Positions 51,075 to 62,490 are shown, numbered from the stretch's first letter. The stretch is DNA of 64,000 nt from Pythium myriotylum (GCA_023091665.1 JALJCQ010000012.1:682001-746000); one strand, 5' to 3'. A program made the numbers and translations. Notes: generated by a model not told the origin, from the sequence alone.

Positions 51075-54000
51075 CTAGCCCAGCACAAACAAGCGATCAT
51101 GGAGGTGAACCGTTGTATGGGGTGGCGGACACGTCAGCACGAATGGTCGGAGATTCTCGAGCCCTGGCGTTGGAGCCCGCAACATGGCGACAACGAGCAT
51201 TTTCTGCTCCAAGTAATCTCGAAAAACAGTTGCAAAATCGACCCCTATGTGTGAGCTGTCGATCGAAACTTGGAATAGTCGTCTTGAGTGAGTCGAGTTT
51301 GTCGTCCTTTTATCATGTGATACGTTGCTCATGAATATTGTGTCAGGGTCCCCACAAGCAAGAGCTCGAACTACGTCTGTGATGTACGGATTGTAGAATG
51401 CCTGGCACAAAATGCGGTCGAGAACGCTGGATAACACAACTTCTCCACTGGCGAATGATGGAGCGAGACAAGGGAACTCGTCATGACTAATTGCAGGATC
51501 TCGTGGTCGGCAAAACTTTGCGCTACTCGCGTGATAGAGCAACGCGATAGTAGTGACATCGTCGAGTTTTGCTTGGTAATGATGATCCGCGTCGGTAATC
51601 TCAGGAGTTTGAACACTGTCGACTAGTGAGCTGTCGCTGTCGTATTGCTGCAAAGATGTTGAGATGACTTCTGGGATCTGATTAAACATTGTCGGATCGA
51701 GATCCGGGAATCTTTCTAGCATGCGGACCTTGATACATTCTATCGGAAGTCCTTGCTCCACCTCACGACGGAAATAAGCTAGTGAACAATCCGCTCCGTC
51801 TGCCCCATGATGATGTGATTGTAATCGACTGCTGTGTCTTCGTCGCGGGGAGAAATGGCCGGTATCCCCCATTCCTATCTCTTCTCGAACTACTTCAGCA
51901 ATGAGCAACGAGTTGATCACGCCAAAATCAGTCAGATTCTCGTGGGTGAGATTTTGAGCATCCACAGTTGAGGAGGATTTATGTGGATTGGTGGGCTTCA
52001 ATTTGAACTTTGACATCGACGAAGGAGCTGGAAGCAAAAGGAGTCGTGTAGCTCGCTCGATGCCCGCTTTCTTCAGGTCCCCAGCTCGGGAGGGGATACC
52101 AGTAATGAAGATGACGTTGTTCAACATTGTGCCTATGTCTTCACCGTAGTCCTCTTTTGCGCTTAGAACTTTGACGAAGTCACTCGCAGAAGGATATTGT
52201 TCGGCCATTAGAACGAACTTAGGTGATCGCGGAAGTGGAGAAGATGGAGTTAACGCGAGATTAACCCCTTCGTTGGCGAATCGTCTGATGAAGGCGACAA
52301 TGGAGAGTGAATCTCGAAGTCGACCACCACAGACGACGAAGTGGCTGTCGAAGTCCCTCGCATCATGCTTGAGATGATCTCGCCACAACAATAACTCCAG
52401 CTCCTGGAAGTTCTTTGTTCTCACAGCTTGGATGATAGGATCAGTTTGATCCTCGATTGGTGCTGCTTGAGCGGAGCGCATCTCATTTATTTTTCCGGGG
52501 CTGGAAAAGACAGCAAAAGACCCTGTTTTTGGGAGTGGTGGCCGAACTGGTTTCCGAGCTTGGGGACTAGAGAAACGTCTCATCGATTTCGCGTCATCTT
52601 GAGCGTGGTCAAACTCTGAAGTCTTATAACTACGACTTTGCTCAAGCAGCGATAGAGCACTTTTGCCGCCGTACAGTCGCGAGGGATGGGATTGCCGTTT
52701 CATGAGACTTTCAGTCGAGACGCGAACTGGCCTAGCACTCCGTGGAGATGAAATGCTGTGACCCGTATCTGCTTGATTCCAAAATCCGTAGGAACTGACA
52801 ATATGGAGTACTTCGGCTGCTGTTTTTGCCAACACAATTCCTATGTCTCTGTTGCAGTCGACAATGTAAGCGCTGCTATCAGGAGCAATGTGCAAAGCGA
52901 GCTTACCCTTCACGAATGACTGTCTGGAAAGGTGAGATACGGAACGATGTGTCGATATGCGAACTGTTTGCCGATCTTTTCTGTCTCCGACGGACCATCA
53001 CAACCAAAGCTTGATAATGCTCATAGATATTTTGTACGACATCATCATACTTCTCGTACTGGAAGCGCTTTGTAAAAATAATTGGATATGCTTGATAGCT
53101 CAAACCATCGACGTACTAGGCGAGAGGTATATCAGTCCACCCGCTAAGCAAAATCGTAGAGGGTGGTCTCACCTCTTCGATCCAACCTTTCAAGTTCTTG
53201 TGACACCTTGCATATTCTGTCACGGTGACCGAGTGCAAAAGATTCAAAATAAATGTACTTGCTCCTGGACAAATTGCTGACCGAGACAGAATCATTGTCT
53301 GAAGATCAGACGTATTCGTGGTGTTGCTGCCCAAAAGTTGAGCAGTCACTTCAAGCTCTTGATCACGTGAACGTAGTTGCGTGTGGATGTCAATGTGAAT
53401 ACCGTAGCTGTCCACAAAATTCCGTACGGCGAGCGTGTGCAGAACGTTACGCGCATCCTGTTGAGCCGACTCTCGTCGAATAAGCTTGTTTGCCAAGAAG
53501 AATACTGCACTTGCTTCGCCTAATCGTGCTCGGTTTTGGTCATTACCGTTTGAGAGGCTTCCTCGAAGGTACCGTGTTCTCTGGGCGTACCGATCTTGAG
53601 ACAACAGACGTAGTATGAGTGGAGACGGAGGCTTCTCGCACAAGAACACGACATCCATTTGGATGTTCCCTCGGCTAGCATGATAAAATTCATCTAGAAA
53701 GTCCCAAATTGTGTCCACACTGATATCCTGTCCCGATACTATCACGTGACCAGACTTTCTGTTTTTTTGGGTGTAGTCTTTGTCGTATGCGTGATTTTGC
53801 TTCGCGAGTGCGTTCAGCTTGGCGGCTTTCTGCGGAATAATCGTGAAGACAGCAACTATAAGAAGCATGACGAATACTTGTCCCAGTGACGTTTGAGGTG
53901 AGATATCCCCGTAGCCTACTCACCATAATTAGGCAACCATTTCCTCAAGCGCGAGTGGATACACGCACCGACAGTAGAAATAGTGACAAGAATGAAATAT

Positions 54001-55125
54001 AGCGCTTGATGGAAGAAAAGGGATTCGCCATGATCAAGGTACCAAGCTTCCTCCATAGCATGATACAACCCGGCTGCGCATAAGATAACAGCCACCGAAG
54101 ATAGCAGGAACACGCTAAGCTACAGCGAATGTTAGGAATATGAACGCTTGATAAAGCTTAAACGTGACACCCACCTCGTAGTTAAAGCCATGCTGCTTAA
54201 ACCTTATGAAGCGTTTCAAGCGAAGCACACGGAGAGCCCTAAATATTCTAAGCACTCGAAGAACGAAGAAGGTGCTCGATTTGGATGATCTTGCAAAAAA
54301 CTGTTTTGGCAACGTGAGTAGCTGCACATATCGACGGAGCGAATACGACTGACCATTAGAAACGACGGGACGATCGTGATCACATCAATCAATCCGTAGA
54401 CGGAGAGCAAGTAATCGAGTGGGTGGAGTGAAACAAACAAGTGGAGGCCCTATCGAATCCCATCATCAATATGAACAGTCAATCAACTCAAACAATCATA
54501 CCAGATCAAAGATAAAGAAACTCGTTAGCCCGACTTCAATCACTCGTTTCACTGCCACGCCTGCCAAATTGGGATGGTATAGCTTCGTGTTGCGACATGC
54601 AGCAAATCAGAGGACGGAGAGACAACCGTGGCACAGGAGGAGCTCTACCTCGACAATGTACAGCGCGAAAATGAGGCAACTAAAGGTCAAGTTGACCAGT
54701 TCAAGATGCAGTCCAGAAGGACCTTCGAGAAAGTGTTGGGCGCGTTCTTGGAGCGTTGGGTCGTAGACACGTGCGACTGACCGCCCCATCTCGCTCCTCG
54801 AAACATGGCTACTGCGGTCACTCATCGCAACGCCATTGAACTGGACTCGCGGCCGATCAACACCACCGTCTGAAATGAACGACTATTAGCACCCCGCAAA
54901 TGCTGCTGCTTCTCGCGATCAAGAGCAGACGTACTGGTGCTCTCGACCCGGAACGCGCGGCCAATCTGACTCGCCTGTTGCGTCATCCCAACCCTGAGCT
55001 CCTGTCTCAACCTAGCTCATCCTCAAACTCACCGTCTCCACCTCCTCCACGTGTGATTCCTCCATGTCTTCAACTCGCTGCGCCCCCAAAGGCGTCACCA
55101 TCGACGCGTACAGCTCGCGGTCCAT
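51075..55125 (-). CDS. Voltage-sensor K+ channel with two RCK domains (BK/Slo-type)
   Basis: A multi-exon gene of roughly 1100-1200 residues. Clear exons are 55125-55033, from 54974 (3' end unresolved), one ending 54627 (S1), 54560-54502 (S2), 54449-54354 (S3), 54321-54175 (S4), 54119-53969 (S5-pore), 53915-53173 (filter end, S6, RCK1), 53115-52907 and 52872-51075 (RCK2). S4 reads VLRVLRIFRALRVLRLKRFIRF, with Arg/Lys about every third residue. The filter TVGYGD is split by a 53-nt intron (53916-53968). RCK1 starts HVIVSGQDIS, and a second RCK-like unit has SHFVVCGGRLRDS. It would open to voltage and cytosolic signals and pass K+. No obvious Ca2+ bowl is seen. Two apparent introns are only 32 and 34 nt, and the junction near 54825 is unresolved. 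Confidence 0.85.
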
Positions 55126-55443
55126 CCCTCGCGGGTTGCTCTGCTCCTTTGCCGCGTGTCGCGGCGCTGCTCGGCCTCGGATATGCGCGTGTGCAGTTAA
55201 CGCGCGCACGTGTCGCAGCTTAGAGCGCGTAAATACTCGCACTAGTGTTCCATGTTGCCGTGCAAATGTGAAACTGCTCGGAGAGGAGAGGAAGTTGAAG
55301 GGACCATCACTCCGAAATGGATCAACTAGGACAAGTATCCTAGATTAGGGATAAGGGGCTGTTTTGGTGTATGAATGGTGTGGTGCATGTAGGGACCTGG
55401 TGGACAGAGCCCTGACATCCCCATCAGACAAAATCCAGAAGTG
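55126..55443. other. Spacer between K+ channel and first MetAP
   Basis: This is a divergent promoter region for the channel (-) and the aminopeptidase (+). No gene is seen. Confidence 0.5.
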
Positions 55444-56574
55444 ATGGACGGCACGTGCGTGACGCCGTCGTGCGGCAAGAAGGGCTCGCTCGTGTGCCCC
55501 ACGTGCAAGAAGCTCGGCATCCCTCCGGCCATGAGCACCTTCTGCTCGCAGGACTGCTTCAAGGGTTACTGGTCGTCCCACAAGGCGCTCCACAAGATGT
55601 TCACCGACATGGTCTCAGACGAAAAGGTTCGCGGCAAGAACGTCTCGTTCGACGGCTTCGAGTTCACGGGAAAGCTGCGTCCGGGAACGGTCTCGCCGAT
55701 GCGCACGGTGCCGGACCACATCGCGCGTCCCGACTACTGGAAGACAGGCATCCCTGTGTCGGAGCAGAAGAACGATGGACGCATCCCCGTGTACACAAAG
55801 GAGCAGATCGAAGGGATCCGCGAGGCCTGCCGGCTTGGTCGAGAGGTGCTGGATATCGCAGGCAAGGCCGTGAAAGTGGGCGTCACGGGCGAGGAGATCG
55901 ATCGCATCCTGCACGAGGCCTGTATCGAGCGCGAGTGCTACCCTTCGCCGCTCAACTACTACAACTTTCCCAAGTCGCACTGCATCTCCGTCAACGAGGT
56001 GATCTGCCACGGCATCCCGGATTCGCGCCCGTTTGAGGATGGCGATATCGTGAACCTCGACGTCTCGGTGTACAAGAACGGCTACCACGCCGACTTGAAC
56101 GAGACTTTCTTGGTTGGAAACGTCGACGCCGATGGTGTTCGCCTCGTTAAGACAGCGTTCGAATGTTTGCAGACGGCCGTTAACCTCGTGAAGCCTGGTA
56201 CGATGTACCGCGAGCTGGGCAAGCACATCTCTGCAGTCGCGACGGCACAGGACTTTTCAGTTGTTAAAACTTACTGTGGTCACGGTATCGGCACGCTCTT
56301 CCACTGCGCGCCGAATGTTCCTCATTACGCGAAAAACAAGGCTGTTGGTGTCATGAAGCCCGGCCATATCTTCACCATCGAGCCGATGATCAACGCCGGC
56401 ACGTGGCGTGATAAGACATGGCCTGACGAGTGGACGGCCGTGACTACGGACGGCTCGCGCTCCGCTCAGTTCGAGCACACTATTCTGGTGACAGAGACCG
56501 GATATGAAATCCTGACAGCTCGCGAGAACGAGCCTGTGATGGTATGGGATGAGGCTAAGCTGCGTCGTCCGTAG
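55444..56574 (+). CDS. Methionine aminopeptidase type 1 with MYND-like zinc finger, copy 1
   Basis: A single-exon gene of 376 residues. The N-terminal zinc finger ([23 protein letters not shown]...[15 protein letters not shown]) is typical of cytosolic eukaryotic MetAP1 and helps ribosome binding. The catalytic domain has the metal ligands in [18 protein letters not shown] (two Asp), [11 protein letters not shown] (His), FTIEPM (Glu) and QFEHT (Glu). It removes the initiator Met from nascent proteins. The ATG at 55444 is chosen over the preceding GTG. A tandem paralogue follows 490 bp downstream. Confidence 0.94.
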   Translation: MDGTCVTPSCGKKGSLVCPTCKKLGIPPAMSTFCSQDCFKGYWSSHKALHKMFTDMVSDEKVRGKNVSFDGFEFTGKLRPGTVSPMRTVPDHIARPDYWKTGIPVSEQKNDGRIPVYTKEQIEGIREACRLGREVLDIAGKAVKVGVTGEEIDRILHEACIERECYPSPLNYYNFPKSHCISVNEVICHGIPDSRPFEDGDIVNLDVSVYKNGYHADLNETFLVGNVDADGVRLVKTAFECLQTAVNLVKPGTMYRELGKHISAVATAQDFSVVKTYCGHGIGTLFHCAPNVPHYAKNKAVGVMKPGHIFTIEPMINAGTWRDKTWPDEWTAVTTDGSRSAQFEHTILVTETGYEILTARENEPVMVWDEAKLRRP

Positions 56575-57064
56575 ATAGAAAGATGATGTGGAACGAATGG
56601 TGCTGTCATGAAATACAGTCAGAGATATGCTGATCAAGCAAAATAATGCTCTCTAGACCAATTTTGTCAACGATGAAGGCCCAACCGTCATGTGACTTCA
56701 CTTTAGCATAGCGTGGGGCCATCGATAGGGATCGTAATGCTTCGGAGACAAACCATCGAATTCAAGTCGATCCAGAGGCACAGATAAACCTGAGCTCCGC
56801 TTCAACGTCTAAACCGCCGCTCCTCGACTCTACACCTCTGTCTCGACAAATATGTCTCGACAAATATGTCTCGACAAATAGTCGGGGAGATCACAGAAGA
56901 ACCATTACCGCTCGGTACAGTTTGGATTGATTTGAGGCCACCGAGGTCTGGGGGACCTGATGTCGCCGACGACAACACTGTAATCCGGAATGTTGGTCTT
57001 ACAAAAGCCCACCAAGAGCTCACCTCATTTCCTTATCTCCAGGTTTGAAGCAACCAGCTCTACG
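56575..57064. other. Spacer between tandem MetAP genes
   Basis: This 490-bp spacer has no supported gene. It contains three tandem 14-bp repeats at 56839-56880 and must include the promoter of copy 2. Confidence 0.6.
56839..56880. repeat. Three exact tandem 14-bp repeats (TGTCTCGACAAATA)
   Basis: The unit occurs without change at 56839, 56853 and 56867, about 185 bp before the second MetAP start. Confidence 0.95.
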
Positions 57065-58204
57065 ATGATCAGTCAGTGCTTGGTGCCGTCGTGCGGTAAG
57101 AAGGGCTCGCTTGTATGCCCCACGTGCAAGAAGCTCGGTGTTCCGGCAGCCATGAGCTCGTTCTGCTCACAGGACTGCTTCAAGAGCTCCTGGTCGTCCC
57201 ATAAGCCACTGCACAAAATGTTTACCGACATGCTCGCGAGCGAGAAACTACGAGCCGACATGCCAGGAATCAATGCAGCCTTTGACAGCTTCGCCTTCAC
57301 CGGCAAATTGCGTCCGGCGAATGTGACGCCGCGGCTGTCAGTGCCACTCCACATCACCAGACCTGACTACTGGCAGACTGGGATCCCTGTGTCGGAGCAG
57401 AGGGATGATCGCCGTATCCGCGTGCACACCAAGGAAGAGATCGCGGGCATCCGTGAGGCGTGCCGCCTGGGGCGAGAGGTACTCGACCTTGCCGGCAAGG
57501 CAATTCGCGTCGGCGTGACTGGAGACGAGATTGATCGAATTCTCCACGACGCATGCCTTGAAAGAGGCTGCTACCCGTCGCCTCTGAACTACTACAACTT
57601 CCCAAAGTCATGCTGTATTTCCGTCAACGAGATCATTTGCCATGGGATCCCTGACACGCGTGCGTTCGAGGACGGCGACATCGTGAACCTCGACGTATCA
57701 GTCTATAAAGATGGTTACCACGCCGACCTCAATGAGACTTTTTTGGTTGGGAACGTCGATGCAGATGGTGCGCGGCTCGTCAAGACGGCATTCGAGTGCC
57801 TTCAAGTTGCCATCGAGCAGGTCAAACCAGGTACAATGTACCGGGAGATCGGAAAGTACATCTCGTCAGCTGCAGCAGCCCAGAACTTCTCGGTTGTGAA
57901 GACGTGGGGAGGCCATGGCATCGGTACGCTCTTCCACGGCGCTCCGTTCATCCCACACTACGCTAAGAACAAAGCCGTCGGGGTCATGAAAGCCGGCAAC
58001 ATCTTCGCGATTGAGCCGATGATCAACGTCGGCACATGGCGAGAAAAGATGTGGCCGGACGATTGGACTGCAGCGACTGCCGATGGCTTGCGCTCTGCAC
58101 AATTTGAACACACCATTCTTGTGACAGAGACGGGGTACGAGATCTTGACTGCAAGGGAGAACGAACCAAAAATGCAATGGGACGAGACCAAGCTTCGCCG
58201 TTAA
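57065..58204 (+). CDS. Methionine aminopeptidase type 1 with MYND-like zinc finger, copy 2
   Basis: A 379-residue tandem paralogue of the preceding gene, in the same orientation and also without introns. The zinc finger ([21 protein letters not shown]...[15 protein letters not shown]) and all five metal ligands are kept: two Asp in [18 protein letters not shown], His in [10 protein letters not shown], Glu in FAIEPM and Glu in QFEHT. The residues before the catalytic His are WGGHGIG instead of YCGHGIG, and HGAP replaces HCAP, so the Cys lining the S1 region is lost. ATG 57065 is chosen because MISQCLVPSCGKK aligns with copy 1; the frame is open further upstream. It may have changed substrate preference. 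Confidence 0.92.
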   Translation: MISQCLVPSCGKKGSLVCPTCKKLGVPAAMSSFCSQDCFKSSWSSHKPLHKMFTDMLASEKLRADMPGINAAFDSFAFTGKLRPANVTPRLSVPLHITRPDYWQTGIPVSEQRDDRRIRVHTKEEIAGIREACRLGREVLDLAGKAIRVGVTGDEIDRILHDACLERGCYPSPLNYYNFPKSCCISVNEIICHGIPDTRAFEDGDIVNLDVSVYKDGYHADLNETFLVGNVDADGARLVKTAFECLQVAIEQVKPGTMYREIGKYISSAAAAQNFSVVKTWGGHGIGTLFHGAPFIPHYAKNKAVGVMKAGNIFAIEPMINVGTWREKMWPDDWTAATADGLRSAQFEHTILVTETGYEILTARENEPKMQWDETKLRR

Positions 58205-58491
58205 TGGTCTACCTGTGCAGCCAATAGTCCTGGCTGTAGAATCTAGGGTCACGAAGCTTCTCGATCGCATCGATACTGCTGAAGTAATACGCGACGGCGC
58301 CTACATCCGTTGGGATCATTGTCACTGTTTTCGATTGATTGGATCGGGGATGTTTCTCCACCACCTACAGAGTTTGTGAAGGCATGATAGCACAGCATAA
58401 GCATCGTCGTCCCAGGCATCCATCAGTGTGGCGCCATCTTTGATCTTCCTCTATCCTCTCAATGAAAAAAACCCGTTAGAATGGCCGAGTT

Positions 58492-58947
58492 TTATTCACC
58501 GACATGGTAACCAACCACGCGGATGGACCCCAATGCAATGGTCGCAACGATATATACAGGGTGGATCCACAGTAGCGGGCGGAACTGCCTGTACAGGAGC
58601 GTGAAGAGCCCGCTGCGGAAGAGGAACGTCGCCCCGAAGAGCGCGAAGAAGTTGATTAGCCCGAAAAGCTGCTGCAGCACCTGTACCCTTGAATCATTCA
58701 AGTATTTACGGCACCATGCCCCGGTTCAAAGAGTTGAGTTATCGTACATGATGAGGATCGTGGCGCTGTTGGTCGTAGTGCGTTCCTGGCCGGGCAGGTC
58801 GCCGAACTCGACCGACGAGTTGAGCACGACATCGACCACGCAGATGGCGCCCAGCACCACACAATGGTACACGAAGAACGGGTTCGGCTGCTCGGTTCGC
58901 TTCACTGAGGCCTCGGTCGTGAGCACAGTCTCCATTGAACGAGCCAT
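58492..58947 (-). CDS. TMEM138-like ciliary membrane protein
   Basis: Two exons (58947-58748, 58687-58492; 60-nt intron) give 131 residues. Hydrophobic segments are FFVYHCVVLGAICVVDVVLN, ILIMVQVLQQLFGLINFFAL, ATFLFRSGLFTLLYRQFRP and IHPVYIVATIALGSIRVVG. The third and fourth resemble the TMEM138 block with FxxGLxxLLxxxF. TMEM138 sits at the ciliary transition zone, which fits an organism with flagellate zoospores. The protein ends earlier than animal TMEM138, so either the C-terminus is shorter or another exon was missed. It is head-to-head with EXO1, 167 bp apart. Confidence 0.6.
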
Positions 58948-59114
58948 CTCGGTCTTGTCCAGCGTGTCGCTTCAATCAGACGCAGTTGGATCTTACGCTG
59001 TACGTAAACAACGCTCGTTAGATACGGAAACTGATGGATTCAAACGGACGCGCCGCCCATCTTCCCGCGCTTTTCGAACCAGGCCCCTCACAATAGTAAT
59101 ACTCGTCGATCGCC

Positions 59115-61485
59115 ATGGGCATCTCGGGGCTGCTTCCGGCGCTGCGCAGCATCACGGAGCGCAAGACCATCGACGAGTACAAGGGACAGACGCTCGCCAT
59201 CGACGGATACTGCTGGTGCGTGCGATTCGCGTCGAAATCGGCCCGGAATCGACCGCGCAATGAGCTCACAAAGTGAGACGCTGACGTTTTGCAGGCTTCA
59301 CCGGGCGATCTACTCGTGCAGCCAGGAGATCTGCCTTGGCGAGGACACGGACAAGTGGGTACTAGCGGAGGAAGTGGTTTTTCCATGCAGTGGGGCTCAC
59401 GGGGAGTCTGGTACCGGTGGTGTCTAGATATATCATCTACTTTATCGACCGCGTGAACGCGCTGCTGCAGAATGGCGTGACGCCGTACGTCGTCTTCGAC
59501 GGCGGTCCACTGCCCATGAAGAAGGGCACGGAAGAGGAGCGGCGCAAGTACGTTGGGATAGTGGGTTTTGGTTCCTGCATTCATATCCTAAGAGGTGATT
59601 GCTGTCAGAGCGCGCGAGAAGAACCGCGAGCTGGGGATCCAGTGCTACCGCCAGAAGAACTACAGCGAGGCGCGCAAGTACTTTGTGCGCGCAGCCGACG
59701 TGTCTCCCTACATGGCTCACTGCGTGATCCGCCGCCTGCGCGCCATGGGCGTGCAGTACGTCGTCGCACCGTACGAGGCCGATGCGCAGCTCGCGTTCCT
59801 CATGAAGCAAGGTCTCGTCGACGGCGTGATCACCGAGGACTCGGACTGTCTACCATTCGGGTGCTCGAAAGTGCTCTTCAAGATGGACCGCGACGGCATC
59901 GCGCAGGAGGTGCAGACAGCCAACCTTAAGCGAAATGACGGACTCAGCTTCCACATGTTCACGGACGAAATGGTAACCGGTCCTCATCATTTGCACATCT
60001 CATAGTGCTTCTAGCTTACGCGTCGTACTGTTGGATAGTTCTTAGAGATGTGTATCTTCTCTGGTTGTGACTACCTGCCGAGCCTCCCAGGCTTTGGCCT
60101 TAAGAAGGCGTATGCTTTGATGAAGCAGCACGGCACGTACACAAAGGTACGAGTATGCTGGGAGCTTTTGTTGTGTGTTATGACTCGCATCTTACTTCTG
60201 CTATGCTGACGACAGATCCTTCGAGCGCTGCGCATGGAAGGCAAAGTGCGGGTACCACATTCGTACGAAGCTGAGTTCGAGCGGGCTCTTCTTACATTCC
60301 ACCACCAGCGGGTCTACGATCCTCGCTCCCAGGTAAACACTTTGCCGATCGCCTTTGCGAAGAGATTGCATGCTGACAACTCAGTTGATGAAGGAACTCG
60401 TCCCGTTGACGCCAATTCCGCAGGATTTGCTCGACGAAGACTCGGCGATGGACTTTCTAGGACCAGTGATTCCTCAAGAGACGGCTCGATTAATCGCAGA
60501 AGGTGACATGGATCCCATCACCTGCACACTTTTCGCTGACAATCCAGTGCAACGTCCACACAGCATGAGACCCTCGGCAAGTTTGCCTGTACCGACTCCG
60601 AGAAAAGACCATAGCGGGTTTATTCACCGCAAACCGGCTGTCACGAAATCGCCGCCGAAAGCGACTCCAACTGCGCGCACTCCGAACCGGACACTTCCAG
60701 CATGGATGTCTCGGAAGGCTTCGCAACTGGCAGGTAAAACGACTCCACCTCCAGTGACGAGTGCACCGCCACCACCGTCTGTCACTTCGACACCCAAGAC
60801 GATCAGCCACTTCTTTGCCGCCCGTGCCCAGAAGCTGTCCCCTTCAGATGGAACTTCAAAGACAGCTTCTTCTTCTACAACGTCGCTCAGTCGCCAACAG
60901 TCCACGGAGTCGACGTATGAAAGCCAGGACCCAAACGATGTCGACGTCGCAAGAAGCATTTCATTCACTCCGAAGGATGACGAGTCGAAGCATTCAAGCA
61001 TTGGTGTGGAGAAAGAAAACGCAGCTCCAAATTCAACCAAGGAGCCCTCCAACGAAAATGCATTCGCGCGCATGATGCGGGCCGGCTCTACGCAGCAAAC
61101 GTCTCTCAAGCGAAAGGTGCCTCTGAGCAGCTCATTCAACAAGTCAGCTCGACTTCGTGGTGGTGTCGTCAATCATCAGAAGCCCGTGGACCGTTTCAAA
61201 CAGCTTGCCTTCTCTCAACAAACTATCCTAGACAGAGAGGTTCCCTCAGTATCAGACACTTCCTCACTGGTGCCATCGACTCCTGAGCCGGAGCCAGAAG
61301 CCGAGCCCTCGAGCAGTGAGTCTCAGGATCAAGACGCCTCACAGCCCTGCATCACCCGTAACGCTATTCTCAGCGAACGACTGGCCTCGAAGGAGAGCGC
61401 TATACATCAAGACAGCACAACGCAAAAATCAGCGCCGACGAGTCCAATGGACGCCTTTGCACGTTTCCGCTTCTCGACCAAATAG
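59115..61485 (+). CDS. EXO1: Exonuclease 1 (XPG/Rad2-family 5'-3' DNA exonuclease)
   Basis: Seven exons (59115-59215, 59295-59354, 59428-59547, 59609-59972, 60039-60146, 60216-60332, 60385-61485; introns 79, 73, 61, 66, 69 and 52 nt) give 656 residues. The N-domain starts [13 protein letters not shown] with LAIDGYCW and [12 protein letters not shown]. The I-domain has [13 protein letters not shown] and [12 protein letters not shown], followed by [20 protein letters not shown] (helix-hairpin-helix). The acidic residues of these blocks bind the catalytic Mg2+. The last exon encodes a Ser/Pro/Thr-rich disordered tail (~330 residues), usual for EXO1, where mismatch-repair partners bind. It acts in mismatch repair and end resection. 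The stop lies 45 bp from the convergent RING gene. Confidence 0.95.
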
Positions 61486-61530
61486 ATGATACTAACACAC
61501 ATCTAGAACCCTCATGTACAGTGAAATGGA

Positions 61531-62479
61531 TTAAATCTTCGCAATCTCGAGCTTGCAGATCGGACAACTGTTGTTATCGAGCGCCCATCCCGACAGACAC
61601 TCGCCGTGGAAGACATGAGCGCAAGGCAGTGTCACCGAGATGTCGCCAATGGCGTATCCACCCTGGCAGATGACGCACCTGAACAAACAACATCTCAGAC
61701 CCAGGTCCATACATCGGAGAGCCCCCCATCATAGGAAACGTACGAGACATCGGTGCGACTTGGTGCCGTCCAACGATTCGTAGGCAGGGACGTAATGATA
61801 GCTGCCGAAACCTCTCGCCATCTCTCTTTCTTCACATCGCCCACTTGTTCTCCTAGTTGTAAGAGCTGTTCATATGTCATGTTGTCGGGGTCGACGTCGT
61901 TCAGGGTGTGATCTGGAGTTCGTGCACGTGGTTCAGGTGGGGGCGAGGCATAAACCTCGTGAGCCTGGTCATATGCGTAATCTTGGTCCATGTCGTAGTC
62001 TTGGTCTCCGAGATGAAAGGCAGTAGGTAGGTCTGTAGGCTGTGCACGTGGAAAACTTGAGCTATCGATGTGGTGCTCTCGGCCGTACTCGAGAGCGAAC
62101 TGTCGATCCTGATGTGCCTGCATTGCCTGAAGCTCTTGCAGTAGTGTGCCCTGTGGCAACGCCACCTGTCGAGGAGAAACTGCGGCGCTGCATTCGCGCG
62201 CGTACTCCAGGGCTAGGCGATGGTCTTCATACTCTCGCATCGCTGCCATGTTCTGAAGTGCGTGACGGTAAGGAAATCGAGTTAGCCGAATCACGAGGCG
62301 ATGAAACTTACCGCCTGGTGCTGAAGTTCGTGGGCCAACGCTAGGGATGCAGCCTCGTAGACGTCCAAGCCCAGTCCGACTGGAGCAGGTGGAGGAGGGC
62401 GATCATCCCCACGACTTTGTCGAACGGCCTCGCTGATGTGGGCTCTTCGCGCCATGTTTAAGACTCCAGACCTCAGCAT
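61531..62479 (-). CDS. BIG BROTHER-like RING-H2 E3 ubiquitin ligase, copy 1 (splice structure uncertain)
   Basis: The RING exon (from about 61680 to 61531) encodes CVICQGGYAIGDISVTLPCAH, then VFHGECLSGW and CPIC, the RING-H2 zinc ligands. Upstream exons are 62479 (or ATG 62455) to 62312 and 62252 to about 61735, joined by a 59-nt intron. They encode a Gln/Asp-rich region with a repeat (ALEYAREC, ALEYGREH) and YEQLLQLGEQVGDVKKERW, the helix typical of BIG BROTHER-type ligases. The last junction has no phase-matching GT-AG pair. GAT|gtatgg is out of phase; a GC donor near 61724 would fit. Either a rare donor is used or the gene carries a frameshift. It would transfer ubiquitin from E2 to a target. 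Confidence 0.65.
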
Positions 62480-62490
62480 GAGGTGTTACT

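Noticed and set aside
56839..56880. 14-bp repeats as a CRISPR-like array
   Set aside because: The units are directly adjacent with no spacers, in a eukaryotic promoter.
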